Shown here piece after piece: positions 1 to 8,074 of a DNA stretch of 47,480 nucleotides; the first letter of the stretch is position 1; every line of letters starts with the position of its first letter. A program made the translations under genes and the position numbers. The notes under the pieces are model-generated. The model searched no databases and had not been told where the DNA came from. It saw nothing but the letters and a program-made list of their open reading frames with translations. The DNA comes from Gemmataceae bacterium (GTDB lineage Bacteria > Planctomycetota > Planctomycetia > Gemmatales > Gemmataceae), in the NCBI GenBank assembly GCA_009691845.1, contig SIAJ01000039.1, forward strand, positions 1 through 47,480, read 5' to 3'.

Positions 1-500
1 AATTCCTCCGCAATCGCAAGGCCCACCGTCGTGACCGCGGCGGCACGCGGAACATACTTGCGTGTCAGGGCGGTCGCGTACGGGCCACGAAGCACGCGCC
101 AGCGCCAGGAGTCGTCGAACTCGCGAGGGGCATACTCGTGGGCATCGTACAGGACCTTGGCTCCGCATGGTTCCGCGAGTCGAACGGCGAGGGGCAATGT
201 GTCGAGATCGTTGGCAACGATCAAGTTGGGTCGCTCGTTCTGCAAGGCGGCGAATGCGGAGCCGTAGGTGCTCCAGTACACACCTTCGTTCAATCGGAAC
301 AGGAGTTTCATGCCCCGGATCGCTTTCGCGAGTTTACCGCCGAGCGAGTGCCCGATCTTGATGAAGCGGACGTCGGGCCGCCCCGGAATTGCCAGGCCGG
401 CGGCCGCGACTTCGTGTTCCTCCGCCATCCAGTTAATCTGACGGGATAGACGTGGGTCGCGACCAAGATCGCTAAACGAGATGCAGAGGACTTTGGCCAT
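1..500 (-). CDS. Glycosyltransferase, GT4-like N-terminal part (cut by window edge)
   Basis: My reading of the minus strand from the ATG at 500 gives an open frame of about 166 codons running off the left edge, so the C-terminal half is missing. It begins MAKVLCISFSDLGRDPRLSRQ and contains a VANDLDTLPLA stretch followed by VLYDAHEYAPREF, which is the pattern of the N-terminal Rossmann domain of GT4/GT-B glycosyltransferases. Such enzymes transfer sugars from nucleotide donors to lipid-linked or surface glycans in the cytoplasm. It is divergent from lhgO with 122 bases between. The downstream asnB and WbpD-like genes support a surface-polysaccharide role by inference. The donor-binding C-terminal domain cannot be judged. 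Plus-strand ORFs here are shadows. Confidence 0.85.
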   Translation of the reverse strand, partial: MAKVLCISFSDLGRDPRLSRQINWMAEEHEVAAAGLAIPGRPDVRFIKIGHSLGGKLAKAIRGMKLLFRLNEGVYWSTYGSAFAALQNERPNLIVANDLDTLPLAVRLAEPCGAKVLYDAHEYAPREFDDSWRWRVLRGPYATALTRKYVPRAAAVTTVGLAIAEE

Positions 501-545
501 ATGGAGAGACACTATAGTAACCTTACGAAACCGGTCAGGTCCGTC

Positions 546-576
546 TTGACGGGGACGCGTTCTCCGATCATATACG
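546..576 (+). promoter_or_regulatory. Possible sigma70-type promoter for lhgO
   Basis: TTGACG at 546-551 is followed, after 17-19 bases, by CATATA/TATACG at 569-576. This could place a transcript start near 583, about 40 bases before lhgO. The spacing of the better -10 match is slightly long, and no transcript data support it. The 501-622 gap is shared with the divergent glycosyltransferase gene. Confidence 0.25.
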
Positions 577-622
577 CCCGGTCAGGATTGCGGGGTTTGC
601 CAACGATACCAAGAGCCGGTAC

Positions 623-1849
623 GTGACGTTCGACATAGCGATCATCGGCGGGGGAATTGTGGGCTTGGGAACTGCCCTCGCGCTCTCCGAACGCACGTCG
701 GCCCGCCTGGTTGTGCTCGAGGCCGAGAACGAACTCGCCCAGCATCAGACCGGCCACAACAGCGGTGTGATTCACTCGGGACTCTACTACAAGCCAGGCT
801 CGCTCAAGGCTCAAAACTGTGCGGATGGCCGGGAACTCATGTACCGCTTTTGTGCCGAGAACGGCATCGCCCACGATCGCTGCGGCAAGATTGTCGTTGC
901 CACCTCGGCGAAGGAACTGCCAGCCCTCGCGGAACTGGAACGGCGTGGCATCGCCAACGGGCTAAAGGGAACTCGACGACTATCTACCGAAGAATTGCAT
1001 GAGCATGAGCCGCATGTTGCGGGCATCGCTGGGCTATTCGTCCCAGAGACAGGCATCGTCGATTATCGCCAGGTTTCGGAAACCTACGGTCAGAAGATTC
1101 GCAACTGGGGCGGCGATGTCCGCTTGCAGGCCAAGTTCCTTGGCTGTCGGCAATCGGGCCCGGAATTTCATCTGACGACGTCGCAAGGCGACGTGACGGC
1201 TCGATCGATCATCAATTGTGCCGGCCTGCAATCGGATCGCGTGGCCCGCCTGTGCGGTGTCGATCCCAAGCTGCAAATCGTGCCTTTTCGTGGCGAATAC
1301 TACGATCTCGTGCCAAACGCCTGGTCGCTGGTCAAGAACCTGATCTACCCAGTGCCCGATCCACGGTTCCCGTTTCTAGGCGTGCATTTCACCCGCATGA
1401 TCCACGGCGGCGTGGAGGCCGGCCCGAATGCCGTGCTGGCGTTCAAACGGGAAGGCTACACCCGTTCGAGCTTTCGTACCCGCGACGTGATGCAGATGCT
1501 CGGCTATCGCGGTTTCTGGAAGATGGCGGGCAAATACTACGAGATGGGCATATCGGAGATGTACCGTTCGTTTAGCAAGCGTGCTTTTCTGAAAGCACTA
1601 CAACGACTCATACCGGAATTGAAGTGGCAAGATATTCGGCCAGCCGGGGCAGGTGTGCGAGCCCAGGCCGTCGATCCCGATGGCAAGACCGTGGACGACT
1701 TCCGGATTATCGAGGCCGAGCGGATGATCCATGTTTTGAATGCGCCCTCGCCCGCTGCTACGGCTTCACTTAGCATTGGCCGCACGATTGCCGCGATGGC
1801 CGCCAAGAATTTCGGACTCCAGCCGCGAGCCGAGCGGCTGTCGGCCTAA
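623..1849 (+). CDS. lhgO: L-2-hydroxyglutarate oxidase (FAD-dependent)
   Basis: This 408-residue protein matches the LhgO/L2HGDH family, which oxidises L-2-hydroxyglutarate to 2-oxoglutarate with FAD and usually passes electrons to the membrane quinone pool. The dinucleotide-binding motif GGGIVG lies at residues 9-14, and the family signature HNSGVIHSGLYY at 45-56. The length equals the usual ~400 residues. The start is a GTG at 623, because the FAD motif follows at once and no upstream start fits. The gene is divergent from a glycosyltransferase and is followed by a compound palindrome (1857-1909) before asnB. It clears a toxic side product of malate or lactate dehydrogenase and need not be linked to its neighbours. 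Confidence 0.93.
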   Translation: MTFDIAIIGGGIVGLGTALALSERTSARLVVLEAENELAQHQTGHNSGVIHSGLYYKPGSLKAQNCADGRELMYRFCAENGIAHDRCGKIVVATSAKELPALAELERRGIANGLKGTRRLSTEELHEHEPHVAGIAGLFVPETGIVDYRQVSETYGQKIRNWGGDVRLQAKFLGCRQSGPEFHLTTSQGDVTARSIINCAGLQSDRVARLCGVDPKLQIVPFRGEYYDLVPNAWSLVKNLIYPVPDPRFPFLGVHFTRMIHGGVEAGPNAVLAFKREGYTRSSFRTRDVMQMLGYRGFWKMAGKYYEMGISEMYRSFSKRAFLKALQRLIPELKWQDIRPAGAGVRAQAVDPDGKTVDDFRIIEAERMIHVLNAPSPAATASLSIGRTIAAMAAKNFGLQPRAERLSA

Positions 1850-1856
1850 AAACAAA

Positions 1857-1909
1857 GTAGTCGGCACACTCGGTGTGCCGACTATCCGCACGCGGCGTGT
1901 GCGGACTAC
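1857..1909. repeat. Compound palindromic repeat, full copy 1
   Basis: Two adjacent hairpins lie between GTAGTC and GACTAC ends. The first (1859-1883) has 11-bp arms AGTCGGCACAC/GTGTGCCGACT around TCG. The second has 7-bp arms TCCGCAC/GTGCGGA at 1885-1891 and 1899-1905. The outer six bases also pair, so the RNA or single strand could fold as a three-way junction. The same architecture with the same ends is found at 11446-11532, and half copies at 8024-8056 and 34287-34305. The copy sits between lhgO and asnB, so it may act as a terminator as well as being a REP-like dispersed element. Confidence 0.85.
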
Positions 1910-1930
1910 TATGCAGGACACCCAACCGGA

Positions 1931-3844
1931 ATGTGCGGGATCGCGGGTTACGTCAGTGGATCGAATCGAAGGCCGTTCGCGAAGCTGCAAGCGAGCGTTC
2001 TCGGGACGCTGTCCCATCGCGGGCCCGACGATGCAGGCTGGATGATCGAGGGTCACTCAGGAACCGGCGATGCGCCTCGTGAACCCGGTCGCTGGGGCCT
2101 GTTCCACCGACGACTCTCAATTCTCGATCTGTCTCCGCTCGGCCATCAGCCGATGTCCACTCCGGATGGCCGCTATTCGATCGTCTTCAATGGCGAGATC
2201 TACAACTACCTCGAATTACGACAGGAACTGGAGCGGGAAGGTTGCATTTTTCGCTCGCACTCGGATACCGAGGTGCTTCTCTGGGCCTACATGCGCTGGG
2301 GGAAGAACTGCCTGACTCGGCTTGTCGGCATGTTTGCGTTCGCGATCGTGGATGCCCAGCAAGCGAACATGTTCCTGGCCCGCGACTTCTTTGGCATCAA
2401 GCCCCTCTACTACACTCGGCCGGAGGGAGGATTCGCCTTCGCCTCCGAGATCAAAGCCCTGCGACCGTTGGTCTCGGGTCGGGTGAATGCCGCCCGGCTG
2501 TTCCGCTTCCTTCGCGATGGACTGATCGACCAGGGTGCCGAGACGTTGCTGGCCGACGTGCATCAACTCCCGGCCGCGCACTGGATGGAAGTCGATCTCA
2601 AAAACGGCACTCCAGGTGAGCCGCATCGCTACTGGGATGTGGACCTCGATCGACGATCCGATCTGTCGTTTGCGGAAGCGGTCGAGCGTACCCGCGAGTT
2701 GTTTCTCGATAGCGTGCGTCTGCATTTGCGAAGCGATGTGCCAGTGGGAGCCGCCCTTTCCGGTGGAACGGATTCGTCGGCCATCGTTGCAGCCATGCGA
2801 ATGTTGGAACCCAATGCCGAGATTCACACGTTCAGCTTTGTTACGGACGACCCGGTCATCGGCGAAGAAAGGTACGCCGATATTGCAGGGAATCATGCCA
2901 GGGCGATCGTTCACAAGGTGCGATTGAGCCCAGGCGACCTCGCGGCCGATCTGGATCGACTCGTTGCCGTGCAAGATGAACCCTTCGGCAGTACGAGCAT
3001 CTACGCACAGTACCGCGTCTTTCGTCTGGCGGCCGAGCACAAGATCAAGGTCATGCTCGATGGCCAAGGGGCCGACGAGATGCTGGCTGGTTATCACGGC
3101 TACTATGACGCCCGAATTGGTTCGTTGATCGGACGTGGGCGTTGGCTGCAAGCGTATCAACTGGCCGTCCGGGCTTCACGCAGGCCCGGGGTGGGCGGCA
3201 GTGGCCTTCTGATGGCACGCGGAATTCGCCGCCTCCTTCCCTCGGGCCTGCAAACACGCGGCCAGGCCATGTTCGGCAAGGCGACGATGCCGGAGTGGCT
3301 GAATGCGAGCTGGTTCGATCAACACGGAGTGGTGCCTGAGAAGGCCCGACGCACGACCCGATTGACCAACCAGCTTCGCGAACGATTACACGACACACTG
3401 ACGGCCACTAGCTTGCCAATGCTGCTTCGCTACGAGGATCGAAACTCAATGGCCTGGTCGATTGAAAGCCGCGTGCCGTTTCTGACACCTGCCTTGTCCG
3501 AGTTTCTGTTGAGCCTGCCGGAAGAGTATCTCATCTCTCGACATGGGGAGACCAAGCACGTCTTTCGCGAAGCGATGCGGGGGATTGTGCCCAACGAAAT
3601 TCTGGATCGCCGCGACAAGATTGGCTTCGCCACCCCGGAAAAACGCTGGTTGCAGGAATTACGCCCCTGGCTCGCTGAAGTATTGAGCCCGGACCGCGTT
3701 CGCCAGGTGGCCGCCTTGAATGAACCAGCCGTGACCCGCGATTGGCAGGATGTTCTCGATGGCAAACGCCCGTTTGACTGGCGTGTGTGGCGCTGGGTGA
3801 ATCTGGTTCGCTGGACCGAGAACATGGGTGTGACGTTCGAGTGA
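1931..3844 (+). CDS. asnB: Asparagine synthase (glutamine-hydrolysing)
   Basis: This 637-residue protein is a class II glutamine amidotransferase fused to an ATP-dependent synthetase domain, converting aspartate, glutamine and ATP into asparagine or amidating a related substrate. The start at 1931 is fixed by Met-Cys: Cys2 is the catalytic nucleophile after Met removal (MCGIAGYVSG). LSILDLS and FNGEIYN follow in the N-terminal domain. The PP-loop SGGTDSS lies near residues 275-281. The length agrees with the AsnB type often found in exopolysaccharide clusters. The gene lies 25 bases upstream of a WbpD-like acetyltransferase and may be co-transcribed, so the amidated product could be a sugar or peptide precursor rather than free asparagine. 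That last point is inference. Confidence 0.93.
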   Translation: MCGIAGYVSGSNRRPFAKLQASVLGTLSHRGPDDAGWMIEGHSGTGDAPREPGRWGLFHRRLSILDLSPLGHQPMSTPDGRYSIVFNGEIYNYLELRQELEREGCIFRSHSDTEVLLWAYMRWGKNCLTRLVGMFAFAIVDAQQANMFLARDFFGIKPLYYTRPEGGFAFASEIKALRPLVSGRVNAARLFRFLRDGLIDQGAETLLADVHQLPAAHWMEVDLKNGTPGEPHRYWDVDLDRRSDLSFAEAVERTRELFLDSVRLHLRSDVPVGAALSGGTDSSAIVAAMRMLEPNAEIHTFSFVTDDPVIGEERYADIAGNHARAIVHKVRLSPGDLAADLDRLVAVQDEPFGSTSIYAQYRVFRLAAEHKIKVMLDGQGADEMLAGYHGYYDARIGSLIGRGRWLQAYQLAVRASRRPGVGGSGLLMARGIRRLLPSGLQTRGQAMFGKATMPEWLNASWFDQHGVVPEKARRTTRLTNQLRERLHDTLTATSLPMLLRYEDRNSMAWSIESRVPFLTPALSEFLLSLPEEYLISRHGETKHVFREAMRGIVPNEILDRRDKIGFATPEKRWLQELRPWLAEVLSPDRVRQVAALNEPAVTRDWQDVLDGKRPFDWRVWRWVNLVRWTENMGVTFE

Positions 3845-3869
3845 AAACCGAGTTGCAGGAGCTCTTGCG

Positions 3870-4478
3870 ATGGACAAGCCGTATTTTGCCCATGAATCCG
3901 CCTACGTTGACGATCCCTGCGAGATCGGCGACGGCACGAAGATTTGGCACTTCTCGCACATCATGCCCAAGGTCAAGATCGGCAAGAAGTGCATTCTCGG
4001 GCAGAATGTCCACGTGGCCTCGGGCGTGATCATCGGCAGCAACGTCAAGATTCAAAACAACGTCTCGCTGTACGACGGCACGGTGATCGAGGACGATGTG
4101 TTCCTGGGGCCATCGTGCGTGCTGACGAACGTGACCAACCCACGCAGCCAGATTGTCCGGCGGAACATGTACGAGAAGACTGTCGTCCGTCGCGGGGCGT
4201 CGGTTGGTGCCAATGCCACGATCGTTTGTGGAACGACGATTGGCCGCTACGCGTTCATCGCGGCGGGGGCCGTGGTGACGAAGGATGTGCCGGACTATGC
4301 CCTCATCGTCGGCGTGCCCGGGCGAGTTGCGGGCTGGATGAGCCGGCACGGCTATCGCCTATCGGCGGCGGACAACGAGGGGATCCTGCGCGATCCGGAG
4401 ACGGGGTGGAAGTATCGGCTCGAGAACGGAGTCGTGAAGTGTTTGGAGCTGGATGAAGAAGCTCCGCTGCCAGCGTAA
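3870..4478 (+). CDS. WbpD/WlbB-like sugar N-acetyltransferase (left-handed beta-helix)
   Basis: This 202-residue protein resembles the WbpD/WlbB family, which acetylates the 3-amino group of UDP-2-acetamido-3-amino-glucuronic acid in O-antigen and related glycan pathways. The N-terminus YVDDPCEIGDGTKIWHFSHI is typical. It is followed by many hexapeptide repeats ([LIV]Gxxxx, e.g. IGKKCILGQNVHVASGVIIG) and by an insertion loop with NVTNPRSQ. The C-terminal repeat ends with AGAVVTKDVPDYALIVGVPG. The gene is 25 bases after asnB on the same strand and ends before a strong hairpin at 4490-4537. Companion genes of the pathway (WbpA, WbpB, WbpE) are not in this window, so the exact acceptor sugar is unproven. 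Confidence 0.88.
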   Translation: MDKPYFAHESAYVDDPCEIGDGTKIWHFSHIMPKVKIGKKCILGQNVHVASGVIIGSNVKIQNNVSLYDGTVIEDDVFLGPSCVLTNVTNPRSQIVRRNMYEKTVVRRGASVGANATIVCGTTIGRYAFIAAGAVVTKDVPDYALIVGVPGRVAGWMSRHGYRLSAADNEGILRDPETGWKYRLENGVVKCLELDEEAPLPA

Positions 4479-4489
4479 ATACTCGCCTT

Positions 4490-4537
4490 CGCTGACGCTT
4501 CAGGCTCCTCGGTTGGGCGGAGCCTGAAGCGTCAGCG
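4490..4537. terminator. 19-bp perfect hairpin between convergent genes
   Basis: Arms 4490-4508 and 4519-4537 are perfectly complementary (CGCTGACGCTTCAGGCTCC and its complement) around a 10-base loop. The hairpin lies 3' of the acetyltransferase gene. It overlaps the stop codon of the convergent membrane-protein gene (4532-4534), so it can stop transcription from both sides. There is no T-tract. Confidence 0.7.
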
Positions 4538-5686
4538 ATTCGGCGTCTGCTCGTAACGCAGGTTCAGATAGATAAACACATTCGCCACGGCCAGGAGCGC
4601 GAGCAGCGGCGCGGCCGTGAGTCCGTGCAGTGCCGATTGCAACGTTCCCGTTACCAAATTCGTGCCATCTCCGAGTCCCACGGGGGAGACGGGAAGCACC
4701 GAGAGATTTCCCTCCAGGGCGAGTCCGACGGCTAATGTCAGCGGCAAGGCCACAGCGATGCCGAGCATGACGGCGAGGCCTTCGTACACAACCACACGGC
4801 CGAAATGCTCCTTGATGAGTTGCCGCCATTCGCGGATACCGCCCAGCCAGGACGATTCCTCAACCACGATCGCCGGCGTCAGTAGCCAACACAGACCGAC
4901 GATGATCCAGAGCAACGCGGAGGCGATATAGATGATCACGAGGATCGGCATGGTCAGAATCTCTTGCGTGTTCGGATTCATCTCCACACTTGAGAGGGCA
5001 TGGGTAGTCCATTGCGGCAGTTTGCGCATGAGCAACAGCAGCCCGAGACAACTTCCCGCAACGACCGAATTCGCGATCAATGCCGGAATCGTGTGCTTCG
5101 TGAATCCTTTGAGGCCCTCCCTCAGTTTGGCCGGCCGCATCGTTGAGAGTTCGAGATGTGTCAATTTCGCGAGAACTGCATTCAGGATCGAGAGAACGAT
5201 CACAGCAAAACCCGCACCGGCGACGACCGGTAGCCAGGGGACATCGGTGGGATCGAGCACGAGTTGATGCACGGTCCTCGCCGCGAATAAACCGAGATAG
5301 ATCAGGATGGAGGCAAGGAACGCGGGCACGATCTTGGAACGACTCAGAGTGCTATCGAGCGCGGCGATGAGTTCGTCAATCAGGCCGCGTACTCCGACGG
5401 TTTGCAACCGCATGGGGTCCAGGCGGGCTGAGACTCCGGATCGACCCGAAGGCTGCAAGCCCGTTGCGGACGGGGTCGGCGGCGTAGCCCGCAGCGACGC
5501 ACCAAAATCCGCGAACTCGGCAACCCAGACCAGGTTGACCCATTCCTCGGTGGAATCACGCCGCACCGTGCTGCTGAGCGGCACATGCCCGGCCTCAATG
5601 TGGTGGCGGACCGAAGTGGTGCTTTTCGCCTTGATCGTCCGGCCATCCGGCAGGCGGACGTACCAGGGATCGTAATGGTCTTTCAT
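4532..5686 (-). CDS. Multi-pass membrane protein with N-terminal WYV-type domain
   Basis: I do not recognise a named family for this 384-residue protein. Residues 7-60 (WYVRLPDGRTIKAKS ... EWVNLVWVAEF) look like a small GYF-like or display-type domain that precedes membrane regions in planctomycete proteins. A low-complexity linker runs from about 65 to 100. Hydrophobic segments lie at about 120-138, 151-173, 198-219, 244-275 (two passes), 300-324 and 353-376. The start at 5686 is an ATG. The stop falls inside the hairpin at 4490-4537. No enzyme motif is visible, so a structural or transport-accessory role cannot be decided. Confidence 0.8.
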   Translation of the reverse strand: MKDHYDPWYVRLPDGRTIKAKSTTSVRHHIEAGHVPLSSTVRRDSTEEWVNLVWVAEFADFGASLRATPPTPSATGLQPSGRSGVSARLDPMRLQTVGVRGLIDELIAALDSTLSRSKIVPAFLASILIYLGLFAARTVHQLVLDPTDVPWLPVVAGAGFAVIVLSILNAVLAKLTHLELSTMRPAKLREGLKGFTKHTIPALIANSVVAGSCLGLLLLMRKLPQWTTHALSSVEMNPNTQEILTMPILVIIYIASALLWIIVGLCWLLTPAIVVEESSWLGGIREWRQLIKEHFGRVVVYEGLAVMLGIAVALPLTLAVGLALEGNLSVLPVSPVGLGDGTNLVTGTLQSALHGLTAAPLLALLAVANVFIYLNLRYEQTPNR

Positions 5687-5862
5687 GGGCGTGCCGAGCG
5701 TGGAAGGACGAGTAGAATCCAGCCACCTGAACGATAATTCGCACTCGGCTCGACTGCCAAATGGTTTCGGGCGTCGGGTATTAGGCTTTCACCCGATACA
5801 GGCGGCACAATCAGCACAATCGTCAAACCGAAACGGACAAACCGGTCTCTCGGCCAGTGCGA

Positions 5863-6641
5863 TTACCACTCGTCATCGCTCAACCTCCGCCTGGCATTGC
5901 GGCGAGGCTTCCTGGCGGATTGCTGCTTCGTGATTGCGACAAGGACCCCGCCCATGCCGACGGCCAAAAGAACCAACATGGCCAGGGTGATCAAGATCCA
6001 TTTGATCGACGCGGAGGAGCGACTGCTGAAAACGCTTGATGAAGGCGAAGGCACAGAGGGGGTGGCCGCCTGTGCGTTCATCGGGGGAATGAGTGGTTCG
6101 AAGAATCCGACCTGAGGATCGGCAAGGAGTGGATTGTTGAGCCCTGGCATGCCGCCATCGGGCAGAAGAAGCGGTGGTCGGCTCATTGGAGGAGAAATCG
6201 GTGCCCGTCCGCTACCTGGATTCGGAAAGCCGGGAGCGCGATTCGTCGTACGACACAGCGGGCAAACGGTTTCCGGCGGAGGAACAGGACCACGGGCGAG
6301 AACCCTGCGACAGAGGCCGCAGAGCCATTCTGTTTCGCCCCCACCAATCCCGCCCCCAATGCCTCGGCCACTGATGCCGCTGGGAGGGGCAGGCATGTCG
6401 GGAAAACCCGGGTGTCCTGGAATGCCATTAATCCCGGTGCCCGGCCGGCCCGAAATGCCGCTGATGCCACTGATTCCCGGGCCTGGAAGTCCAGGCATCC
6501 CGGGGATGATCGGTGGGCCACCCCGAATGCTACCTGCGGGGTTGCCGCCGATTGTGAATGTCCGGGTTGAATCGTCACCAACAGCGCCAGCAAGGAAGCC
6601 ACGGCGACGATGCCAAGTCGAATACGCAGTGCGCGATTCAT
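5863..6641 (-). pseudogene. Exported zinc-ribbon protein with collagen-like segment, interrupted by a 1-base frameshift
   Basis: Two minus-strand frames together make one sensible protein. The ATG at 6641 starts a signal peptide (MNRALRIRLGIVAVASLLA...PGHSQ) preceded by a GATGGGGG ribosome site. The continuation lies in another frame, open to 5863. It has Gly-Pro-rich collagen-like repeats (PGLPGPGISGISGISG), a zinc-ribbon-like pair CGLC and CPLC about 24 residues apart, a proline-rich linker, a transmembrane segment (WILITLAMLVLLAVGMGGVL) and a basic tail. Adding one C to the CCCC run (plus strand GGGG, 6537-6540) joins both frames into about 259 residues. Without that base, translation could start only at the ATG at 6498, which lacks a ribosome site. 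It may be a true mutation or a sequence error. Confidence 0.65.
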
Positions 6642-6745
6642 TCGTAAGCCCCCATCAAGACAATCACTGAATGGAGATAGAGTAGCCAAAAAGTGGACGA
6701 TTCGTCCAAGCGATTTCTCGCGAGATCGTCTTGGAAGTTGGTGGA

Positions 6746-7294
6746 TCAACCAGCGAGAGTTCGATCGTCGCTCGACGAGAATTGAGAGGGAGACGGAGGA
6801 ACGGCACCAGTCGGTTGGCCGGCAAACATCAGAAACGTGAGGTGTCGCTCGGAGAGGCCAAGTTCGTCGCCATCGTGAAGCCGGAACGAGCCATGGATCT
6901 TGTTGCCGTTCACCGTGGTGCCGTTCTTGGAAGCCACATCGTGAACTTCGATGGTCAGATCGCTGTGAACCACGATTGCACAGTGGCGGCGTGAAACAGT
7001 CGCATCGTCGATGACCACGTCGTTATCCGGGAGTCGACCGACGCTGTTCAGGCCAACTTTCAGCGCGACCTGCCGCCCTCGATCAAGCAGCCAACAATGA
7101 GTTCCGCCTGCTTTGACGGATACCTCGGCCGGGGCCAAGGTTTTCATCTCGAGATTTTCGGAACCAAACGGGAGGCGGATCTCGCCGGCCATGGTGTGCC
7201 CGCCGACCGCGGATTCGACGCGGCTTCTAGCGGCACGAAATGCATCACGCCGTGGGTTACCTTCGAGATGGACGCTCAGCAACCGTTGATCCAC
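6746..7294 (-). CDS. FHA-domain protein
   Basis: This 182-residue protein has a forkhead-associated domain at about residues 78-148. GR is at 86-87, SRRH at 101-104 and NGTTVNG at 124-130, which are the phosphothreonine-binding loops of the family. The N-terminal 60 residues are unassigned, and the C-terminus is Ser/Pro-rich. The start is a GTG at 7294 with an AGGAAAGG ribosome site about 10 bases upstream. FHA domains bind Thr-phosphorylated partners of Ser/Thr kinases, which are abundant in planctomycetes, but no kinase gene lies in this window. The gene is upstream of, and co-directional with, the frameshifted zinc-ribbon gene, 104 bases away. Confidence 0.9.
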   Translation of the reverse strand: MDQRLLSVHLEGNPRRDAFRAARSRVESAVGGHTMAGEIRLPFGSENLEMKTLAPAEVSVKAGGTHCWLLDRGRQVALKVGLNSVGRLPDNDVVIDDATVSRRHCAIVVHSDLTIEVHDVASKNGTTVNGNKIHGSFRLHDGDELGLSERHLTFLMFAGQPTGAVPPSPSQFSSSDDRTLAG

Positions 7295-7650
7295 GGCGAG
7301 CTACCTTTCCTGGACTATCCGAACCACACTAACTTAAGTACTTACTCGGCAAGTGATAATGGCCATTAGTGTAACCGCGTCCTGGCCGCAGTCAAGACAC
7401 CTAACTCCTCATCAATATCGGTCACATGCATGATCTTGCATGAATTTACAGCGAAACGGACTCCGGCTTCCAGTTGTTCTTGAGCACGTCCCGATCCAAC
7501 AATTCGGCTACCCGCATGAGCTGTTCCGGCCAAGCAAGAGGCCTTAAGTCCACAACCGCGTGAAGTTACGACGCTCCTCATTTACCTTCGCGGCCTTTCT
7601 CATATTCCACCCTCTCTCGATCCTCGCCATCACTTCGAAGGAGTTTTCCC
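7295..7650. other. Intergenic region without recognised gene
   Basis: This 356-base gap separates divergent genes. It must carry promoters for the FHA gene (minus) and the small exported protein (plus). A short inverted match CACTAA ... TTAGTG lies at about 7326-7373. The 71-codon minus-strand frame at 7366-7581 has no ribosome site and no family look. I see no RNA gene. Confidence 0.5.
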
Positions 7651-7998
7651 ATGCGTCGAATCGTGTCTCTCGTTGCCCTGACAGTCGGATGCGTTCTCTT
7701 CTCCTCCGTCACTGCCGAGGAGCCCAAGAAAGAAGCCGCCAAGAAGGGAACGATCACGGGAATCGTAACCGCGAAGGCGGCGAACTGGATTGAAGTGAAA
7801 TCTGACGGCGAGGAGAAAGGCCGACGCTACATTCCAAACTGGCGCGGGGGTGCGCCGAAGGATGGCGGCGGACCAGACAAGGAAATGGTGGCCAAGCTCA
7901 AGGACGTTCCCCTCAAGGCTCGCGTCCGAGTCGAGTGGATTTTTGAAGAGCACTACCGAGTCGTGAAGGTCGAAGTTCTGAAGAAAGAGAAAGAGTGA
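7651..7998 (+). CDS. Small exported protein of unknown function
   Basis: The protein has 115 residues. Residues 1-22 form a signal peptide (MRRIVSLVALTVGCVLFSS, cleavage probably after VTA). The mature part is lysine- and glutamate-rich. It contains a GTITGIVTAKAANWIEVK segment and a second beta-rich KARVRVEWIFEEHYRVVKVEV segment, suggesting a small OB-like or beta-barrel fold acting outside the cytoplasm. The start is supported by AAGGAG at 7637-7642. It is followed by a hairpin at 8024-8056, so it is probably a single-gene unit. No catalytic residues are evident. Confidence 0.8.
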   Translation: MRRIVSLVALTVGCVLFSSVTAEEPKKEAAKKGTITGIVTAKAANWIEVKSDGEEKGRRYIPNWRGGAPKDGGGPDKEMVAKLKDVPLKARVRVEWIFEEHYRVVKVEVLKKEKE

Positions 7999-8023
7999 CC
8001 AGCGCGTTCGGTGTCCAACTACC

Positions 8024-8056
8024 GAATAGTCGGCACGCTCTGTTTGCCGACTATTC
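8024..8056. terminator. Palindromic repeat (half copy) between convergent genes
   Basis: The arms GAATAGTCGGCA (8024-8035) and TGCCGACTATTC (8045-8056) are perfect around a 9-base loop. The arm core AGTCGGCA is shared with the compound repeats at 1857 and 11446, but the centre differs. The hairpin sits between the plus-strand exported-protein gene and the minus-strand K+ channel gene, so it is a likely bidirectional terminator. Confidence 0.7.
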
Positions 8057-8074
8057 TGACCTCACCTGGTCTGG

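Noticed and set aside
2216..3160. 314-codon minus-strand frame
   Set aside because: Antisense to asnB.
6498..6641. Programmed -1 frameshift in the zinc-ribbon gene
   Set aside because: No X-XXY-YYZ slippery heptamer lies in frame in the overlap region. The C run is more easily explained by an indel.
7366..7581. 71-codon minus-strand frame in the gap before the small exported protein
   Set aside because: No ribosome site, no homology feel and poor codon pattern.
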